Assembly (NCBI RefSeq): GCF_010131535.1 | Contig: NZ_WUBS01000007.1 | Location: forward strand, 186,001-250,000 | Origin: Acerihabitans arboris | GTDB lineage: Bacteria > Pseudomonadota > Gammaproteobacteria > Enterobacterales > Enterobacteriaceae | Length of the DNA stretch: 64,000 nucleotides | Direction of reading: 5' to 3' | In this document: positions 9,181 through 16,837 of the stretch, piece by piece | Position numbering within the stretch: position 1 is the stretch's first letter | How the letters are laid out: every line of letters begins with the position of its first letter | The notes under the pieces: model-generated | What the model was told of the DNA's origin: nothing | The model's database searches: none | The model's input: only the letters and a program-made list of their open reading frames with translations | Translations under genes and position numbers: made by a program

Positions 9181-11292
9181 CTAAGCATCAAAGGCCGTTG
9201 GCGAATTGACCAGATCAAACCGTCCCATCACGTTGACAGACAAGGAAACCTGCAGTTCGGCGAACGACAGTACCGGGATGTGATGGAATTCTTCCTGGAT
9301 CAGGCCGCGCATCGGGCTGCGCAGGTCCTGCGCCACCAGGATCACCGCCTGCCGCTCACTGCCCGGCGGGAAGGCCGCGCGCACCTGGCCGAGGAGTTCC
9401 ACCGACTGTTCCTGCGTCAGGGCGAAAAAAATCTCGTTTTGCGTCTGGCGCAGCGCGTCGCGCAGCAGTTCCTCCGCTTCGGGCGTCAGCAGCCAGGCGT
9501 ACAGCCCGTCTTCGCCGGCGTACTGATAACAGAGGTGTTCTTTTAACGTAATGCGCACCAAATCTGTCAGCAGGCTCACGTCGCGTTCGTGCTGGCCATG
9601 CAGCACCAGCGCCTCGGCGATGGCGCGCACCGAACGCAGGGGGATGCGTTCCGCCACCAGGTTTTGCAACACGCTGGAAAAGCGCGCAATCGGCATGACG
9701 CGCTGTAATTCCTGCGCCAGTTCGGACTGTTCCCTTTCCAGCCAAGTCACCAGCGATCGCGTCTCCTGTAGCCCGATAAACCGGGGGCTGCTGGCATGCA
9801 GCGCGTTTTCCATGCGCATCAGCAACAGTTCGCGCGGCGTCCAGCGTTTTACCGCCGCGTCGCCCAGCAGCGGATGGCCGGCGGGCAGCCATAACCACTG
9901 CTGTTCATGACGGTTTTCCATGCCCGCCGCCACGCCCGCGCGATCGGCGTCGGACAGGCTGTCCCCCAGGCTTGCGGCCACCGCCGTCATCGGCACGTTA
10001 AAGGTGCCCGCCACTTTGGGAATTTCATAGACAGAAAAACGCAGCTCATCGGCGGGCATATCCTCGACAAACTCAATATCGAAGGCGGGCAAGGTAAAGC
10101 CGAAGTGGTACACGATGCGGTTGCGCAGGCGACGGATTTCCTGCACCAGTTCCAGGGTTTCCGGCTCGGCGCGCGCGCTGCCGGCGAACTGGAGCAAATA
10201 TGGCCGCGAGGCGTTAAACTCGCGCAGGTCTTCCTTGCCGTTTAATTCCGGCGGGACAACTTCGTTTTCAATCTGCGGCCTGGCCTTGCTGATTTCCCGG
10301 CGCGCGCGCCATACCTGGAAACTGCCGGTGGCCAGGGTGGCGGCGGCAAGCGTCAAAAACACCAGGGTCGGCATGCCGGGCAGCAGCGCAAACCCCAGCA
10401 TGCCAAGGGAGGAGAGGATCCAGGCCTTGGGCTGGCTGGTCAGCTGCTCGGCGATTTCATGGCCGATATTGTTCTCCAGCGCGTCGCCGTCCGATGACAC
10501 GCGGGTAATAATCATCCCGGCGGTCAGGGAGATCAGCAGCGCGGGGATTTGCGCTATCAGTCCGTCGCCGACGGTGAGGATGGAAAAGGTATGCATGGCG
10601 TCGCCCGCCGCCATATCCAGCTGCAGCAGGCCGATGCTAAATCCGCCAATCAGGTTAATGAACAAAATCACCAGCCCGGCAATGGCGTCGCCTTTGACGA
10701 ATTTCATGGCGCCGTCCATGGCGCCGAACAGCTGGCTCTCTTTTGCCAGATCGGTACGGCGGAGTTTGGCCTGCGCCACGTCAATCAACCCCGCACGCAA
10801 ATCGCTGTCGATGGACATTTGTTTGCCCGGCATGGCGTCGAGGGTAAAACGCGCCGCCACTTCCGCCACCCGTTCCGAGCCTTTGGTGATCACCAGGAAA
10901 TTCACCACGGTCAGGATCAGGAACATCACCATGCCCACCGCCAGGTTGCCGCCCACCACAAAGTTGCCGAACGCCGCCACGATATGGCCGGCATCCTGCT
11001 GCACCAGGATCTGGCGGGTGGTGGAAATGGATAACGACAGGCGAAACATGGTGGTTAACAGCAGGACGGCGGGAAACGAGGAAAACGCCAAGGGTTTGGG
11101 CAAATACATCGCCAGCACCACCAGCAGCGACGAGAGACAAATATTGGTGGCGATCAGCGCGTCGATAAGCCCCAGGGGCAGCGGGATAATCAGCATAAAC
11201 ACAATGGCCAGCGCGAACAGCGCGCCGACGATTTCCGATCGCCGCATGGCGCTGATGGCAATCCGGTTAAGCAGCAGAAATAAGGTGTGCAT
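9181..11292 (-). CDS. hrcV: HrcV, type III export gate protein (SctV/FlhA)
   Basis: The large export gate whose cytosolic domain forms a nonameric ring. The 703-residue product has about eight N-terminal membrane helices and the FHIPEP-family signatures LAFSSFPAVLLLTTMFRLSL, VVNFLVITKGSERVAEVAARF and RFTLDAMPGKQMSIDSDLR. A ~350-residue cytosolic domain follows. Length is normal for the family. It follows hrpJ by nine bases and belongs to the same transcript. A long opposite-strand frame through it is a GC artefact. Confidence 0.96.
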   Translation of the reverse strand: MHTLFLLLNRIAISAMRRSEIVGALFALAIVFMLIIPLPLGLIDALIATNICLSSLLVVLAMYLPKPLAFSSFPAVLLLTTMFRLSLSISTTRQILVQQDAGHIVAAFGNFVVGGNLAVGMVMFLILTVVNFLVITKGSERVAEVAARFTLDAMPGKQMSIDSDLRAGLIDVAQAKLRRTDLAKESQLFGAMDGAMKFVKGDAIAGLVILFINLIGGFSIGLLQLDMAAGDAMHTFSILTVGDGLIAQIPALLISLTAGMIITRVSSDGDALENNIGHEIAEQLTSQPKAWILSSLGMLGFALLPGMPTLVFLTLAAATLATGSFQVWRARREISKARPQIENEVVPPELNGKEDLREFNASRPYLLQFAGSARAEPETLELVQEIRRLRNRIVYHFGFTLPAFDIEFVEDMPADELRFSVYEIPKVAGTFNVPMTAVAASLGDSLSDADRAGVAAGMENRHEQQWLWLPAGHPLLGDAAVKRWTPRELLLMRMENALHASSPRFIGLQETRSLVTWLEREQSELAQELQRVMPIARFSSVLQNLVAERIPLRSVRAIAEALVLHGQHERDVSLLTDLVRITLKEHLCYQYAGEDGLYAWLLTPEAEELLRDALRQTQNEIFFALTQEQSVELLGQVRAAFPPGSERQAVILVAQDLRSPMRGLIQEEFHHIPVLSFAELQVSLSVNVMGRFDLVNSPTAFDA

Positions 11293-11301
11293 GCCGCGCC
11301 C

Positions 11302-12489
11302 TTAGCCCCTGATTCGCGGCGGCACGGACGCTTTGGCCCGGTTGCCGCCCAACTGGCCGTTCAGCGCCCGAAGCGCCGCCAGCGCGGCGAAACGGTATTT
11401 ACTTTCGCGCCATAACGAGATCGGCATTTGATTCACCAGGGTCAACAGGCCGTTGAACAGCAGCGATTGCGGATAGGGCTTATTGCCGACCAGTTTGCTG
11501 CCGAGATGTTTAAAATCATCGCGGTAAATACCCTGGTTACCGTAATTAAGCAGCTGACGGGCTAAATCCACCGCGCCCATATTGATCCTGGTCAACGGCA
11601 GTTTGGCCCTCAGCCGCTGCAACAGCTGTTCGCTCACCGCCAGCAGATGGGAAATCTGCACCGTCTGGTTTAGATCGGTGTGGATTTTTTGCAGCGCCCG
11701 GATGGTAATGGAGGGCGCCAACGCCACGATTTCATCCGCCAACGCCCGCTGGAAGGCGCGCAGCGCCGCGGGAAAATGCTGGCCGAAATGCGCCAGCAGT
11801 TGATCCAGCATGGCGTAGGCCGATTGTTGATGGACAATGCTCTCGTAATAAATGGCGCGCATCTTTTGCTTTACCTGCGGATCGGAGGTAAACGCGGCAA
11901 TGGCCGCGGCGGTGTTCAAACCGGCGTTAACTTCCCGGCCGCGCTGCTGATGGAGCTGTTCCAGCGCTTCCCCCGCCAGGGCGGCAATCCGCGTATCGCC
12001 CTTCTCCCGGGCGTTAGTCAGCGTCATGCCCAGCAGCACATCGCAGCGCGCGGCGTCATTATCGGCCGCGTCGATCAGTTGCCCGACGGCGGGTGGCCGC
12101 GCCCCGCCGCCTGACATCAACGCCTGGCGTATGGCGACGAGCTGCTTTTCCAGGCGCCCCTGCTGCTGCCCATCCAGCAATTGATACAGGCCGATCAGGC
12201 TCTGGATACGCTCAACCGCGCCGCGGTTGCCCTTCAAATGCCGGATATTCACCTCCCGGCTCTCGAGACTCTTGCTTTTGTACTCTTCCCTTTCGCCAAA
12301 CAGCATGCCGATTTCCTCTTTCGCGTCGTCGGCGGTGGCCAGGACGGAACGAAACGAAGCGGCATCGGATTTCACCGCGCCGCCGGCGGGCGGCAGCGCG
12401 GATTCATCCGGCGGCGCGGGAGATTTTCCCAGGCCGGGATTAAACGGAGCGGACTGCGGTACTTTTGACATAGTGGAAAGGTCACTCAT
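11302..12489 (-). CDS. hrpJ: HrpJ, type III secretion gatekeeper (SctW/YopN-TyeA-like)
   Basis: A gatekeeper controlling the order of translocator and effector secretion. The 395-residue product has a Ser/Pro/Gly-rich secreted N-terminus followed by HrpJ/YopN-type helical bundles (KSKSLESREVNIRHLKGN, RDDFKHLGSKLVGN). It is the first gene of the minus-strand Hrp operon, 16 bp from the hrp box at 12506-12533. That gives a very short leader if the ATG at 12489 is used. The in-frame ATG at 12471 is an alternative start. Neither has a strong ribosome binding site. Confidence 0.88.
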   Translation of the reverse strand: MSDLSTMSKVPQSAPFNPGLGKSPAPPDESALPPAGGAVKSDAASFRSVLATADDAKEEIGMLFGEREEYKSKSLESREVNIRHLKGNRGAVERIQSLIGLYQLLDGQQQGRLEKQLVAIRQALMSGGGARPPAVGQLIDAADNDAARCDVLLGMTLTNAREKGDTRIAALAGEALEQLHQQRGREVNAGLNTAAAIAAFTSDPQVKQKMRAIYYESIVHQQSAYAMLDQLLAHFGQHFPAALRAFQRALADEIVALAPSITIRALQKIHTDLNQTVQISHLLAVSEQLLQRLRAKLPLTRINMGAVDLARQLLNYGNQGIYRDDFKHLGSKLVGNKPYPQSLLFNGLLTLVNQMPISLWRESKYRFAALAALRALNGQLGGNRAKASVPPRIRG

Positions 12490-12505
12490 CGTTTCACGTT
12501 GAGTT

Positions 12506-12533
12506 TCTGTGGTCGTTTTTAGCGAAGAGTTCC
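12506..12533 (-). promoter_or_regulatory. hrp box (HrpL promoter) of the hrpJ operon
   Basis: On the minus strand the sequence is GGAACT-N15-CCACAGA. This fits the HrpL-dependent consensus GGAAC(C/T)-N15/16-CCACNNA at every defined position. It ends 16 bases before the hrpJ start, so the whole hrpJ-hrcU operon should depend on the HrpL sigma factor encoded divergently next to it. Confidence 0.9.
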
Positions 12534-12701
12534 CATGATTGTGTATTCACCGCTGAGATTTCACCGCATTCGAAATAACGCCGGCGTGGGTTGTGAAAAA
12601 AATGGCACAAATCAGCCGGCACGCAGGAAAAAACATTCTCAGAATATTCTTATCCGCCATTAAATATTAATTAAAAACAACCGTTAACCTTGCATATGAA
12701 T

Positions 12702-12717
12702 TTGGCATGTATATTGC
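12702..12717 (+). promoter_or_regulatory. Sigma-54 (-24/-12) promoter of hrpL
   Basis: TTGGCATGTATATTGC has the GG and GC dinucleotides with ten bases between them, matching the RpoN consensus TGGCA-N5/6-TTGC. It lies 45 bp before the hrpL ATG in an AT-rich region. In Erwinia and Pseudomonas hrpL is driven by RpoN with the enhancer-binding protein HrpS, so the same control is expected here. hrpS itself is not in the window. Confidence 0.9.
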
Positions 12718-12762
12718 CTTGGCTCTCCTGCAATATATAAAACTAATTTCAGGAGAATTTAA

Positions 12763-13305
12763 ATGACTGATGCTCTTGTTGAAATATCATTTGATAGGGT
12801 TTGTCTCCCATTCGTTAACTGGGAAGATATTTTCCGTCAGCAACAAAAAAAACTGCAGAACTTCATCCGTAAACGTGTGGCTAATAAAGAGGATATTGAA
12901 GATTTGGCGCAAATGACTTATCTGGAGGTGTTAAGAAACTGTCATAAATTTTCCGGAGCCTCCAAGCCAGAAACCTGGGTATTCGGCATTGCGCTTAATC
13001 TGATAAGAAACCACTATAAAACCCATAAAGGGCAATATCTTACCGATGTACTAAACGAAGAGGACACCTATGACCTGACCCATGATAATGACCCATGCCA
13101 TATTATTGAAAATGCCCAACTGCTGCGGATAGCCATGGCATCAATTGAAAATTTCTCGCCGCAGATTAAAGAAATGCTGTCAATATTGGTCGAGCGCGAC
13201 GGCAGTTATCAGGACGTTGCCGCCGTACTTAATATTCCCGTCGGCACGGTGCGCTCACGATTATCCCGGGTGCGCGAGTCATTGAAAAACAGCACCGGTT
13301 TGTGA
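12763..13305 (+). CDS. hrpL: HrpL, ECF sigma factor for hrp genes
   Basis: An ECF-type alternative sigma factor that directs RNA polymerase to hrp boxes. The 180-residue product has region 2 (LQNFIRKRVANKEDIEDLAQMT and KPETWVFGIALNLIRNHY) and a region 4 helix-turn-helix (DGSYQDVAAVLNIPVGTVRSRLSRVRE). A strong AGGAG sits seven bases before the ATG. It is divergent from hrpJ, which carries a matching hrp box, and is preceded by a sigma-54 site. The coding sequence is more AT-rich than the hrc genes, as is common for hrpL. Confidence 0.93.
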   Translation: MTDALVEISFDRVCLPFVNWEDIFRQQQKKLQNFIRKRVANKEDIEDLAQMTYLEVLRNCHKFSGASKPETWVFGIALNLIRNHYKTHKGQYLTDVLNEEDTYDLTHDNDPCHIIENAQLLRIAMASIENFSPQIKEMLSILVERDGSYQDVAAVLNIPVGTVRSRLSRVRESLKNSTGL

Positions 13306-13388
13306 AGGGTATTGTTATTTTTTTAGACGTTGTTCGCTTTTTTTATAAAATATCAAATTTTAATGCTTTTTCTGTTATTTTGTGACGG

Positions 13389-13467
13389 TAACACCCTTAT
13401 AACGGCAAGAAAAGGCCTTGCCGTTATAAACCGATGCTATAATACTTATCCTTAACACCCTTATAAC
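13389..13467 (+). promoter_or_regulatory. hrpX promoter with direct and inverted repeats
   Basis: An extended -10 element, TGC-TATAAT, lies at 13435-13443. It is bracketed by a perfect 15-bp direct repeat, TAACACCCTTATAAC, at 13389-13403 and 13453-13467. Part of the first copy is also mirrored as a 13-bp inverted repeat (TTATAACGGCAAG at 13397-13409 against 13417-13429). The hairpin could end hrpL transcription, but there is no T-tract. The symmetry around the -10 suggests an operator, perhaps bound by HrpY. Confidence 0.6.
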
Positions 13468-13509
13468 CTGACATGCGATTTTTATTAATCTATCAAAGCA
13501 GAATAAAAT

Positions 13510-15144
13510 ATGAATTTATCCGAAATTTTTTGCGGAAACTCAATGAAAAACGCCGATATGGACATGATTATTTCTCCCTCTTTTGTCCTGGATCGCATCA
13601 ATGATGCAATCTATCTGGTTAATCAAGAGTTAGAGCTGGTTTATATCAATAATAAAGCCTGCCGTATGCTGGGATATACACACCATGAAATGACGCAGCT
13701 ACGGCTTTCGGATGTTGACCATGAGCTTAAGGATCGGGATGTCAGCATGCTGTGGTGGAAACTCAGCATGCAGCCGAACGGGATACGGTTTACCTCCCAG
13801 CATCGCGATCGGGCCGGTAATTTAATACCGGTGGAAATCAGCTCCAGCCATTACGCTGTTCATCGACCGGAACATATCCTGTGCGTGGTGCGGGATATTC
13901 GGGATATCAAGCAGCAAACGCTACGGCGACTAGAACAGGAGCAACAGTTTCGCTCGCTGGTGGAAAATACGCCGGAGCTGATTGCCCGCTTTGATCTCAA
14001 CATGCGCTGCGTCTACGTCAACGCGTCGGTATTAGACCTGTTGGGCTGCGATCTGCGCCAGGCCGAAGGCTGGAAGCTGACCGATTGCATTCCCTGGCAT
14101 GAGGCGGGCATGGGGTTGTTTAAACTGGTGACCAGCACCCTGCCCTCGGGTAAAAGCAGCGAGGGCGAACTGGCCCTGGAGATCGGCGGTACGCAGAAAG
14201 TGGTGCACGTGCGCTGCGTGGCCGAATTTGACCTGCTCGGGCAGATAAAAAGCATTTTGACCATCGGCCGGGATATTACCCAATTCCGGGAAACGGAAAG
14301 ACAGCTGCGGGAAAGCCATCGCCAGTTGAGGATGCTGGCGCGCACGCAAAACGCTCGGGGCGAGCTGGAGCGCAAGCATATTGCCCGCGAAGTGCATGAC
14401 GAACTGGGGCAGCATTTGACCTCGCTGCGCGTCGGCTTATCGCTGATGAATATGCAATTGGCAAAAAATGAGCGTGGCGCTGCGCATAAGAATGCCGGGA
14501 CGAATGCCGATGCGGGCGTCAGTATGAATGCCGAGGCTCATACCGCGATGCAAGCCGGCAACCATGCCGGTATTGACGCCGGTGGGCGTATCGGCGCGAA
14601 TGGCGGTACACGTGGCGCCGGCGGGCATACCGGCGGTCGGGATCCGGTCGATGATATCTATGCCGGACAGATGGCCAACCTGATGGCGCTGGTGGACAGC
14701 ACCATTCACGTCGTGCGGGATATCTCGACGCGCCTGCGGCCGAACGTGTTGAACATGGGCCTGATCCCGGCGCTGGAATGGCTGCGCGATGAGTTTATCC
14801 GCCATAACCAATGCGGCTGCGTGCTGATTGCGCCGGATGAAAATGACGTCAGGCTGGACGAGGAAAGCAGCACGACGGTGTTCCGCGTGGTGCAGGAGTC
14901 GCTGACCAACGTTACGCGCCATGCCATGGCAACCAAAGTCACCCTTATCGTGCAGCTCAATCAAAAAACCCTGCAGATCCTGATTCGTGACAACGGCCGC
15001 GGTTTCCGGCCCGAGCGTATTGCTAAAAATGCGTTTGGCCTGCTCGGCATCCGGGAACGCGTCGCCATGCTTAACGGCGCGGTGACTATCGACAGCGCGC
15101 CCGGCAAAGGAACCTTAATCCGTTTGACGCTGCCGATCGGGTAG
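13510..15144 (+). CDS. hrpX: HrpX, PAS-domain sensor histidine kinase of the hrp system
   Basis: A soluble kinase that phosphorylates HrpY; HrpXY then supports hrpS and hrpL expression. The 544-residue product has no membrane segment. It contains two PAS domains (about residues 20-135 and 140-265), a HisKA_3 dimerisation domain with phospho-acceptor His296 (AREVHDELGQHLTSLR) and a HATPase domain (VVQESLTNVTRHA; DNGRGF; GLLGIRERV). Residues ~320-381 are an Ala/Gly/Asn/His-rich low-complexity insert between the two dimerisation helices. I know of no such insert in Erwinia or Pectobacterium HrpX. hrpY follows 53 bp later. Confidence 0.92.
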   Translation: MNLSEIFCGNSMKNADMDMIISPSFVLDRINDAIYLVNQELELVYINNKACRMLGYTHHEMTQLRLSDVDHELKDRDVSMLWWKLSMQPNGIRFTSQHRDRAGNLIPVEISSSHYAVHRPEHILCVVRDIRDIKQQTLRRLEQEQQFRSLVENTPELIARFDLNMRCVYVNASVLDLLGCDLRQAEGWKLTDCIPWHEAGMGLFKLVTSTLPSGKSSEGELALEIGGTQKVVHVRCVAEFDLLGQIKSILTIGRDITQFRETERQLRESHRQLRMLARTQNARGELERKHIAREVHDELGQHLTSLRVGLSLMNMQLAKNERGAAHKNAGTNADAGVSMNAEAHTAMQAGNHAGIDAGGRIGANGGTRGAGGHTGGRDPVDDIYAGQMANLMALVDSTIHVVRDISTRLRPNVLNMGLIPALEWLRDEFIRHNQCGCVLIAPDENDVRLDEESSTTVFRVVQESLTNVTRHAMATKVTLIVQLNQKTLQILIRDNGRGFRPERIAKNAFGLLGIRERVAMLNGAVTIDSAPGKGTLIRLTLPIG

Positions 15145-15197
15145 ACAGCCTGTCCCGGCCACCGGACTTTTAAACGACGCAACGCAAGGTATGGCCT

Positions 15198-15836
15198 ATG
15201 AGCGAAACAATACGTTTAATGATAGCGGACGATCACGCCATCATGCGTGAAGGTTTAAAACAGATTTTCCTGCTGGACAGCGATATCAAAGTGGTCGCCG
15301 AGGCCGCCGACGGCGAACAGGTGCTGGAGAAATTGCGCCCCGGCGCCGTTGATCTGCTGCTGCTGGATATTTCCATGCCCGGCATCAGCGGCGAGGATCT
15401 GATCCACCGCATCCTGTCGCGTTATGCGTCTTTACCCATCCTGGTGCTCAGCATGTTCAATGAGCCGCAAATAGCCCACCGGATGCTGAAATGCGGCGCC
15501 CTGGGATATATCACCAAAGACAAAAATCCCGATGAGCTGCTGGTGGCTATCAGACGCGTCGCCAGGGGATCCCGCTATATCGACCATGATTTGGCGGAGC
15601 AAATCGTCTTTGCCGAATATATTCACGGCGGCCGGTTTGCCCATGAAAACCTCACCATGCGCGAGCGGCAAATCATGATACTGCTGACCCACGGCGAAAC
15701 CATTAACGCCATTGCCGAGTCCTTGTCCATCAGCAATAAAACCGTCAGTACCTATAAATCGCGCATGATGGAAAAAATGAAATTCGCCAATAACGCCGAC
15801 ATAATTAAATACTCCATAACACATAAGCTGCTGTAG
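15198..15836 (+). CDS. hrpY: HrpY, NarL/FixJ-family response regulator
   Basis: The DNA-binding partner of HrpX. The 212-residue product has a receiver domain with acidic pocket Asp11-Asp12, phospho-acceptor Asp57 (LLLLDISMPG) and Lys near residue 108, and a C-terminal LuxR-type helix-turn-helix (LTMRERQIMILLTHGETINAIAESLSISNKTVSTYKSRMM). Length is normal. In other Hrp1 clusters hrpS comes next. Here the Hrp locus stops and a Kdo-related operon follows. Confidence 0.93.
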   Translation: MSETIRLMIADDHAIMREGLKQIFLLDSDIKVVAEAADGEQVLEKLRPGAVDLLLLDISMPGISGEDLIHRILSRYASLPILVLSMFNEPQIAHRMLKCGALGYITKDKNPDELLVAIRRVARGSRYIDHDLAEQIVFAEYIHGGRFAHENLTMRERQIMILLTHGETINAIAESLSISNKTVSTYKSRMMEKMKFANNADIIKYSITHKLL

Positions 15837-16199
15837 CCCTGAAGCAGGCCGCCGCCGGGGCTGGTTTGCATGCGCGGCCGCTACGATCGCGGCATCTGGC
15901 CGGCGGTTGCGCATGCTCCGCCGCCCCGGCTATCGGCGGGTGGTTTTGCGTGCGCCGTCGCACCGGTCCCGGCCATCGGCGATCCTTTGCGGCGCCGCTG
16001 AAAAACTCCCGGGCATCGCCAGCGCCGAACCACCTAACCGCATATCCATCGCATCCCCCTCATCCCTAAATGGTTATGGTAGGTGGCGTTTTTAGACCGG
16101 GAGTTCCCTGCGGCGATGACCCTGCGGAGCCTTGAGCAAAAAGATTACGTCCATCAGCGCCTCAGCGGCTTTGCTAGGCAATGCCGTTAAGCAATCCTC
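15837..16199. other. Intergenic region between hrpY and the Kdo-type operon
   Basis: These 363 bp hold no convincing gene. The clear signal is a minus-strand hrp box at 16080-16107. About 30 bp downstream of it on the minus strand, an ATG near 16048 preceded by GAGGGG opens a 39-codon frame (MDMRLGGSALAMPGSF start). Its Ser/Gly/Ala/Pro-rich product could be a leftover effector N-terminus. No known family was recognised. Confidence 0.6.
16080..16107 (-). promoter_or_regulatory. Orphan hrp box pointing toward hrpY
   Basis: On the minus strand the sequence is GGAACT-N15-CCACCTA, a full match to the HrpL consensus with the same -35 hexamer and spacing as the hrpJ box. It is oriented leftwards, so a transcript would cross a 39-codon frame and then run antisense to hrpY and hrpX. 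No intact effector gene lies downstream on that strand. Confidence 0.75.
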
Positions 16200-16802
16200 T
16201 TATCGTGTTGCCAGCCGCCTGCCCAGATTTCCCGCCGGATGGTTTTTAGAAAAATCCTTATCTGAAAATCCCTTTAATTCCATCAGCGCGATAGCGATGG
16301 CGTCCCCGATGGCCAGCGTGGCGCTCGCGCTCACCGTGGGCACGATATTAAATAGGCAGGCCTCGCCCTTGATATCAAACGAGATATCGATATCAACGCT
16401 TTCCGCCAGGGGAGACCGGCTATTCCCGGTGATGGCTATCATCGGGATCCCCCGTTGTTTTAAAAAAGGAATCAAATGCATGATCTCATCGGTTTTGCCG
16501 CTGTAAGAAATTAATATAATAATGTCATTAGCCATTATCATGCCCAGATCGCCATGTTTCGCTTCGACCGGATGGATAAAAAAGCTTGGGGTGCCGGTGG
16601 ATGACAGGCTGGAGCAGATTTTGCGGCCCATATGGCCGCTTTTGCCCACGCCGAGGATCACGACATGGCCGGTGGACGAATGAATCAAATTAACCGCCTC
16701 ATAAAACCCCGTGTCGCACAGTGAGTCGGACATTGCGTATAACGCTTCGGCTTCCTTAAGGACCACCCTGCTGCCAATTTGTATTATCGATTGCTTATTC
16801 AT
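16200..16802 (-). CDS. SIS-domain arabinose-5-phosphate isomerase-like protein, no CBS domains
   Basis: Predicted to interconvert ribulose-5-phosphate and arabinose-5-phosphate, the first step toward Kdo. The 200-residue product is a single SIS domain with KdsD/KpsF/GutQ hallmarks: GKSGHMGRKICSSLSSTGTPSFF, HPVEAKHGDLGM, ISYSGKTDE and a C-terminal HPAGNLGRRL. Classical family members are about 320 residues, with two CBS domains after this point. Here a TAA follows at once and I see no CBS coding downstream. SIS-only isomerases are known, so it may still be active. The ATG at 16802 follows GAGGA by six bases and is preferred to 16814. It is the last gene of a five-gene operon, 35 bp after kdsB. 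Confidence 0.8.
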   Translation of the reverse strand: MNKQSIIQIGSRVVLKEAEALYAMSDSLCDTGFYEAVNLIHSSTGHVVILGVGKSGHMGRKICSSLSSTGTPSFFIHPVEAKHGDLGMIMANDIIILISYSGKTDEIMHLIPFLKQRGIPMIAITGNSRSPLAESVDIDISFDIKGEACLFNIVPTVSASATLAIGDAIAIALMELKGFSDKDFSKNHPAGNLGRRLATR

Positions 16803-16837
16803 GTGTTTCCTCATCCCGATGAAAAGACGATGATGTT

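Noticed and set aside
10115-11305. Long open frame on the plus strand opposite hrcV
   Set aside because: It mirrors the strongly conserved hrcV coding frame. High GC at third positions creates open antisense frames, and the product resembles no protein.
15432-15914. 160-codon minus-strand frame opposite hrpY, downstream of the orphan hrp box
   Set aside because: Its position is tempting, but the sequence is the mirror of hrpY codons. An antisense RNA is more plausible than a protein.
16024-16036. CCACCTA on the plus strand as a second hrp box half
   Set aside because: No GGAAC element lies 15-16 bases upstream; the six bases there are CCGGGC.
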